Positions 60,058 to 64,000 of a DNA stretch of 64,000 nt are shown one piece after another; the first letter of the stretch is position 1, and each line of letters begins with the position of its first letter. The position numbers and the translations under genes were made by a program. The stretch spans positions 124,001 to 188,000 of the forward strand of contig NZ_BONC01000003.1 in assembly GCF_016862515.1 (NCBI RefSeq), written 5' to 3'. The notes under the pieces are model-generated. The model was not told the origin of the DNA. It did no database searches and was given only the letters and a program-made list of their open reading frames with translations. This DNA comes from Asanoa iriomotensis. GTDB taxonomy: Bacteria; Actinomycetota; Actinomycetes; Mycobacteriales; Micromonosporaceae.

Positions 60058-60160
60058 TCGACATTAGTTCATGTTCAGGGCGCTGGATAGAGGTCCGGAC
60101 AGCGAGTAATGTTCTGGCTTCAGTGCGTGGCCCCTCGACCACCTCGGAGGCTTCGTCCAC

Positions 60161-61270
60161 ATGCTCCCGTCTACGCTGCGCGTCCTCGTCGTCGGCGCCG
60201 GCATCGCTGGTCTCGCCGTGGCCCGGGCGCTGCGCCTGGTCGGCTACCGTCCCGAGGTCGTCGAGAAGCTGCCCGCCACCACCCTCCCCGGCGCCGGCAT
60301 CTTCCTGCCCGGCAACGCCGCGCGGGCGCTGCGCGAGCTGGGCCTCGACGAGCCGGTCCGGCCGCTCGGGCAGGTGGTCGAGCGGCAACGTTTCCTCGAC
60401 GAGCGCGGCGGCGAGCTGTGCGAGGTCGACCTCGGCAAGCTCTGGGACGGCGTCGGCGAGTGCCGCGCGTTGCCCCGCGCCGAGCTGCAGCGCGTCCTGT
60501 TGGCCTCGGTCGACGGCGAGGTCCGCTACGACACCGCGCTGGCCCGGCTCGACGTCGACACCGAGGGCGCAGCCTCGGCGACGTTCGGTGACGGCTCGAC
60601 CGCCTCGTACGACCTGGTGGTCGGCGCAGACGGCCGCAAATCGGCGGTCCGTGCCCTCGCCGCCCTCGGCGGCCCGGCCCGCCCCGTCGGCCAGGTCGTC
60701 TATCGCAGCGTCGTCACGGGCGGCCCCGCCATCACCGACTGGACGGCGCTGCTCGGCCTCCGCACCGCCTTCGTCGTCACGCCGATGGGCGAGGGCCGGC
60801 TATATCTCTATGCCGACGAACCGGGCACCAGTGCACCGGCCGACCCGCTCGGCCGGCTCCGCGAGGTGTTCGGCGGGCACGGCGCTCCGGTGCCCGACAT
60901 CCTCGACGCGGTCGACAAGGTGCAGGTCGCCCTGACCGACGAGGTCGAGATCGCCTGCTGGTCGCGCGGGCCGGCGGTGTTGGTCGGCGATGCCGCCCAC
61001 GCCACCTCGCCCACCCTGTCCGAGGGCGCCGCGATGGCGTTCGAAGACGCGGTGGTCCTGGCCGAGGCGCTCACCGAGGCGACGTCGGTGCCGGAGGCGC
61101 TTCGCCGCTACGAGAGCCGCCGCCGCCCGCGCACCAAGTGGGTCCTCGACCGCACCCGCGACCGCGACCGCACCCGCGACGTGGCCCCGGCCCTGCGCGA
61201 CCCGCTCCTGCGCGGCCGTGGTGACCGCATCTTCCGTGACCACTACCGCCTGCTCGTCGACCCGGCCTAG
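60161..61270 (+). CDS. FAD-dependent monooxygenase, group A
   Basis: 369 residues. RVLVVGAGIAGLAVARALRL is the FAD Rossmann motif, VVGADGRKSAVRAL the DG motif, and AVLVGDAAHATSPTLSEGAA the second FAD motif. The C-terminal segment KWVLDRTRDRDRTRDV carries an unusual arginine-aspartate repeat. The substrate is unknown. It is not clearly linked to either neighbour. Confidence 0.93.
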   Translation: MLPSTLRVLVVGAGIAGLAVARALRLVGYRPEVVEKLPATTLPGAGIFLPGNAARALRELGLDEPVRPLGQVVERQRFLDERGGELCEVDLGKLWDGVGECRALPRAELQRVLLASVDGEVRYDTALARLDVDTEGAASATFGDGSTASYDLVVGADGRKSAVRALAALGGPARPVGQVVYRSVVTGGPAITDWTALLGLRTAFVVTPMGEGRLYLYADEPGTSAPADPLGRLREVFGGHGAPVPDILDAVDKVQVALTDEVEIACWSRGPAVLVGDAAHATSPTLSEGAAMAFEDAVVLAEALTEATSVPEALRRYESRRRPRTKWVLDRTRDRDRTRDVAPALRDPLLRGRGDRIFRDHYRLLVDPA

Positions 61271-61448
61271 CCAGGCACGAGGCCGACTTGTAACGCTCCA
61301 CGAACGTTGCGTGATCGTCTGCGCAGGCAGACAGGGGGCCGTTCTCAACCGCGCAGGGGTTCAGAGAGGTTTTCACCACCCAGCGCGGGATCCCTGAGAT
61401 GCGAGGACTATTCTGCCTCCGACACAGACGACGATGCGGAGGCCTGTG

Positions 61449-63203
61449 GTGACCACCGTTGCACCGAAGCCGATCGTGACGCGGCCCTGGCCGGTCCGGC
61501 AGCCGGTGAAGGGCTCGGCGTTCGCGCGCATGCTGCGCACGACGGACGCGAAGCAGATCGGGATCATGTACATGGTCACGAGCTTCGTGTTCTTCCTCAT
61601 CGGCGGGTTGATGGCGCTGCTGATGCGCGCCGAACTCGCCCGGCCCGGCATGCAGTTCCTATCGCCGGAGCAGTACAACCAGCTGTTCACGATGCACGGC
61701 ACGATCATGCTGCTGTTCTTCGCGACGCCGATCGTGTTCGCGTTCGCGAACTTCGTCGTCCCGCTGCAGATCGGCGCCCCGGACGTCTCGTTCCCGCGGC
61801 TGAACAGCTTCGCCTACTGGCTGTACGCGTTCGGCGGCACCATCGCCCTCGGCGGCTTCCTCACCCCGGGCGGCGCGGCCGACTTCGGCTGGTTCGCCTA
61901 CACGCCGCTCAGCGACATCGAGCACACGCCGGGTGTCGGCGCCAACATGTGGATCGTCGGCCTGGCCATCTCCGGTCTGGGCACGATCCTCGGCGGCGTC
62001 AACATGATCACGACGATCCTGACGCTCCGGGCGCCCGGCATGACGATGTTCCGGATGCCGATCTTCACCTGGAACATCCTGGTCACCAGCCTGCTGGTCA
62101 TCATGGTCTTCCCGCTGCTGGCGGCGGCGCTGTTCGCGCTCGCGGCGGACCGGATCCTCGGCGCTCACGTGTACGACGCCGCGACCGGCGGACCCATGCT
62201 CTGGCAGCACCTCTTCTGGTTCTTCGGCCATCCAGAGGTCTACATCGTCGCGCTGCCGTTCTTCGGCATCATCAGCGAGGTCATCCCGGTCTTCTCCCGC
62301 AAGCCGATCTTCGGCTACAAGGGTCTGGTCGGCGCCACCATCGCGATCGCCGCGCTGTCGATGAGCGTGTGGGCGCACCACATGTTCGCCACCGGCCAGG
62401 TGCTGCTGCCGTTCTTCAGCTTCCTCAGCTTCCTGATCGCCGTGCCCACCGGCATGAAGTTCTTCAACTGGATCGGCACGATGTGGCGCGGCCAGCTGAG
62501 CTTCGAGACGCCGATGCTGTTCGCGGTCGGCTTCCTGGTGACGTTCCTCTTCGGCGGCCTCACCGGCGTCCTGCTCGCGAGCCCGCCGGTCGACTTCCAC
62601 GTCTCCGACTCGTACTTCGTGGTCGCGCACTTCCACTACGTGCTCTTCGGCACGATCGTGTTCGCCGTCTACTCGGGCATCTACTTCTGGTTCCCGAAGA
62701 TGTTCGGCCGCATGCTCGACGAACGCCTCGGCAAGATTCACTTCTGGCTGACGTTCATCGGCTTCCACACCACGTTCCTGGTGCAGCACTGGCTGGGCAA
62801 CGAGGGCATGCCGCGCCGGTACGCGGACTACCGCCCCAGCGACGGCTTCACGACGCTCAACGAGATCTCGACGGTCGGCGCGTTCATCCTTGGCGTCTCG
62901 ACGCTGCCGTTCCTCTACAACATCTGGAAGTCCTACAAGGCCGGCCCGATGGCCCTGGCCGACGACCCGTGGGGCTACGGCAACTCGCTCGAGTGGGCGA
63001 CCTCGTCGCCGCCGCCGTTGCGTAACTTCGACCGCATGCCGCGGATCCGGTCCGAGCGCCCGGCGTTCGACCTGAAGTTCCCGGAGCTGGCCGCGGGCCA
63101 CTCGCTGGCCGGGCCGCCGGAGGGCGGCGCCAAGCCGCTGACCAGCGAGTCCGACGGCGGCGCCAGCTACAAGGAAGACACGGCGAGCAACGTCGACCGC
63201 TAG
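61449..63203 (+). CDS. ctaD: Cytochrome c oxidase subunit I (aa3 type)
   Basis: 584 residues with about 12 membrane helices. Haem and copper ligands are visible: [14 protein letters not shown] (low-spin haem a), [14 protein letters not shown] (CuB histidine and the cross-linked tyrosine), WAHHMFATG (two CuB histidines) and [16 protein letters not shown] (haem a and a3). It is the core of the terminal oxidase reducing oxygen to water with proton pumping. The start GTG 61449 is preceded by GGAGG at six bases and gives the usual [15 protein letters not shown]-terminus; ATG 61434 is the alternative. The other oxidase genes are not nearby, as is usual in actinobacteria. Confidence 0.97.
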   Translation: MTTVAPKPIVTRPWPVRQPVKGSAFARMLRTTDAKQIGIMYMVTSFVFFLIGGLMALLMRAELARPGMQFLSPEQYNQLFTMHGTIMLLFFATPIVFAFANFVVPLQIGAPDVSFPRLNSFAYWLYAFGGTIALGGFLTPGGAADFGWFAYTPLSDIEHTPGVGANMWIVGLAISGLGTILGGVNMITTILTLRAPGMTMFRMPIFTWNILVTSLLVIMVFPLLAAALFALAADRILGAHVYDAATGGPMLWQHLFWFFGHPEVYIVALPFFGIISEVIPVFSRKPIFGYKGLVGATIAIAALSMSVWAHHMFATGQVLLPFFSFLSFLIAVPTGMKFFNWIGTMWRGQLSFETPMLFAVGFLVTFLFGGLTGVLLASPPVDFHVSDSYFVVAHFHYVLFGTIVFAVYSGIYFWFPKMFGRMLDERLGKIHFWLTFIGFHTTFLVQHWLGNEGMPRRYADYRPSDGFTTLNEISTVGAFILGVSTLPFLYNIWKSYKAGPMALADDPWGYGNSLEWATSSPPPLRNFDRMPRIRSERPAFDLKFPELAAGHSLAGPPEGGAKPLTSESDGGASYKEDTASNVDR

Positions 63204-63210
63204 CGACAAC

Positions 63211-63252
63211 AAGAAGCGGCGCGCCAGGACCAGGTCCGGCGCGCCGCTTCTT
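63211..63252 (+). terminator. Strong terminator after ctaD
   Basis: AAGAAGCGGCGCGCC (63211-63225) pairs perfectly with GGCGCGCCGCTTCTT (63238-63252). The loop contains GGACC/GGTCC, which can extend the hairpin, and TTTGTTT follows. It ends ctaD; it also faces the convergent membrane-protein gene and may serve both. Confidence 0.9.
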
Positions 63253-63290
63253 TGTTTGGTCCCGGGCCTGCCGCGGGTCGGCGGAACAGC

Positions 63291-63845
63291 CTAGAAGATC
63301 AGCACGAGTGCGGCCACGCCGACGATGACGTCCAACACGGCGCACCACTCGGCGAACGAGCGCGGCACGACCCGGTTCAGCCGGTGGTGGTAGACGTCCC
63401 ACGCGGCGTGGGCGAGCAACCCGAGCGAAATCAGGACGCCGCCGAGGACCAGGGACTCGCCCTCGATCGCCACCACTGCCAGCAAGGCGAACAGCACGGC
63501 CGCGATCGCCTGGACACCGAAGCCAGGAGCGCGACGCACGGTGCCGATCACGACGAAGACCGCGGAAGCCACCAGCAGCGCGTACGCCGGATTCAGCCCG
63601 AGAATCTTGAACGGCGCGATCGCCACGGAGCCGATCAGCACCGCGGGCCAGGTGATTCCGGGCCGGTTGACCGATGCCGGCACCAGGTAGCCCAGCGGCG
63701 ACAGGACGAGCAGGAACGCCAGTCCGCGCACGTCGGCCAGGCCGAACAACGAAGCCGCGACGACCGGGATCGCGGCGAAGGTGGGCCAGCGGTGGGCGAC
63801 CCACCGCAGCAGCGAGGGGTTCTCTTGGATCGTCGTGGGAGTCAT
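63291..63845 (-). CDS. Multi-spanning membrane protein of unknown function
   Basis: 184 residues with about six hydrophobic helices (roughly 20-40, 43-55, 64-85, 85-105, 110-135 and 160-184). The short loop HAAWDVYHHRLNRVVPRSFAEW (about 140-162, landmark) is a polar connection rich in histidine. ATG 63845 gives a sensible N-terminus; further upstream the frame is basic. No family recognised; function unknown. Confidence 0.75.
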   Translation of the reverse strand: MTPTTIQENPSLLRWVAHRWPTFAAIPVVAASLFGLADVRGLAFLLVLSPLGYLVPASVNRPGITWPAVLIGSVAIAPFKILGLNPAYALLVASAVFVVIGTVRRAPGFGVQAIAAVLFALLAVVAIEGESLVLGGVLISLGLLAHAAWDVYHHRLNRVVPRSFAEWCAVLDVIVGVAALVLIF

Positions 63846-63936
63846 GCCCCGACGGTGGCAGCGGCGGCGGCCCGCCCGGAACGGCCGGAGAAATACAGGT
63901 CCGAATCCCAGGGATCGGCGGCCTAAGGTCAGGGAT

Positions 63937-64000
63937 ATGGATCCGCGGCACATCGTCATGGTCGGGTACGACGGCGCCGAACTGCTCGACATCGCCTGCG
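63937..64000 (+). CDS. Start of a GlxA/DJ-1-PfpI-type gene (truncated by window)
   Basis: Only 21 codons are visible: MDPRHIVMVGYDGAELLDIA and the first base of the next codons. VGYDGAELLDIA is the typical first strand and loop of the DJ-1/PfpI domain of GlxA-family regulators. AGGGAT lies just upstream of the ATG. The rest lies outside the window. Confidence 0.65.
   Translation, partial: MDPRHIVMVGYDGAELLDIAC

Noticed and set aside
58482..60935. 817-codon open frame on the plus strand
   Set aside because: It crosses the minus-strand GH12 gene and part of the monooxygenase; both real genes have catalytic motifs.

Overview
The window is about 72% GC with tightly packed, frequently overlapping genes (ATGA and GTGA junctions). 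The gene families are typical of a filamentous actinobacterium: XRE-DUF397 pairs, an aa3-type CtaD, DUF2332, a MocR regulator, a cupin and a CBM2 cellulase. A member of the Micromonosporaceae is my best guess, but the sequence alone does not prove it. It reads as ordinary chromosome. I see no tRNA, rRNA, insertion sequence, prophage or CRISPR array.

Layout. 1-7.3 kb (minus strand): a very large DUF3686-type AAA ATPase running off the left edge, overlapped by a flotillin gene, which is overlapped by a membrane-anchored OB-fold (NfeD/YqiJ-like) gene, plus a small membrane protein. 7.4-10.1 kb: a DNA-binding-like domain fused to MgtE-N-like helical repeats, and an ADP-ribosylglycohydrolase. 10.2-15.8 kb: a six-gene stressosome operon (RsbR, RsbS, RsbT, an ATPase-phosphatase, a hybrid histidine kinase, and a receiver-GAF-PP2C phosphatase) in which every junction overlaps or nearly abuts. 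15.9-20.5 kb: a tandem GDPD esterase, a flavin reductase of the siderophore-interacting type, and a Tat-exported amidohydrolase. 20.5-24.4 kb: PadR regulator, ABC ATPase and FtsX permease. 24.4-26.2 kb: a one-domain S1 protein behind a strongly structured leader, then a secreted trypsin. 26.3-33 kb: a berberine-bridge oxidoreductase diverging from a MocR regulator, two bacterial-PH-domain membrane proteins, and a NarL-type two-component system.

33-46 kb: two GNAT proteins, an exported membrane protein, DUF2332, a SIS protein diverging from a GlcNAc-kinase-like gene (probably wall-sugar salvage), a dimethylglycine-dehydrogenase-like flavoprotein, a SpoU RNA methyltransferase, a SAM methyltransferase and a MoxR/VWA pair. 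46-53 kb: a repeat-rich membrane protein, a GlxA regulator, an MFS transporter, an XRE-DUF397 pair, a possible PD-(D/E)XK protein and a membrane beta-propeller. 53-64 kb: a cupin, a LigD-like protein lacking the ligase lysine, an aldo-keto reductase, a GC-rich minisatellite, a flavin monooxygenase diverging from a GntR-TetR fusion regulator, DUF5655, a GH12 cellulase with a CebR-like operator, a second monooxygenase, CtaD, a membrane protein and the start of another GlxA-type gene.

The signals I find most worth following are these: a two-locus family of palindromic repeats that ends two convergent gene pairs; an S1-gene leader whose ribosome binding site is perfectly paired to an upstream copy of the 16S anti-SD sequence; the ATPase-flotillin-OB module; a histidine kinase carrying a degenerate RsbT-like domain inside the stressosome operon; and a LigD homologue whose catalytic lysine is arginine.
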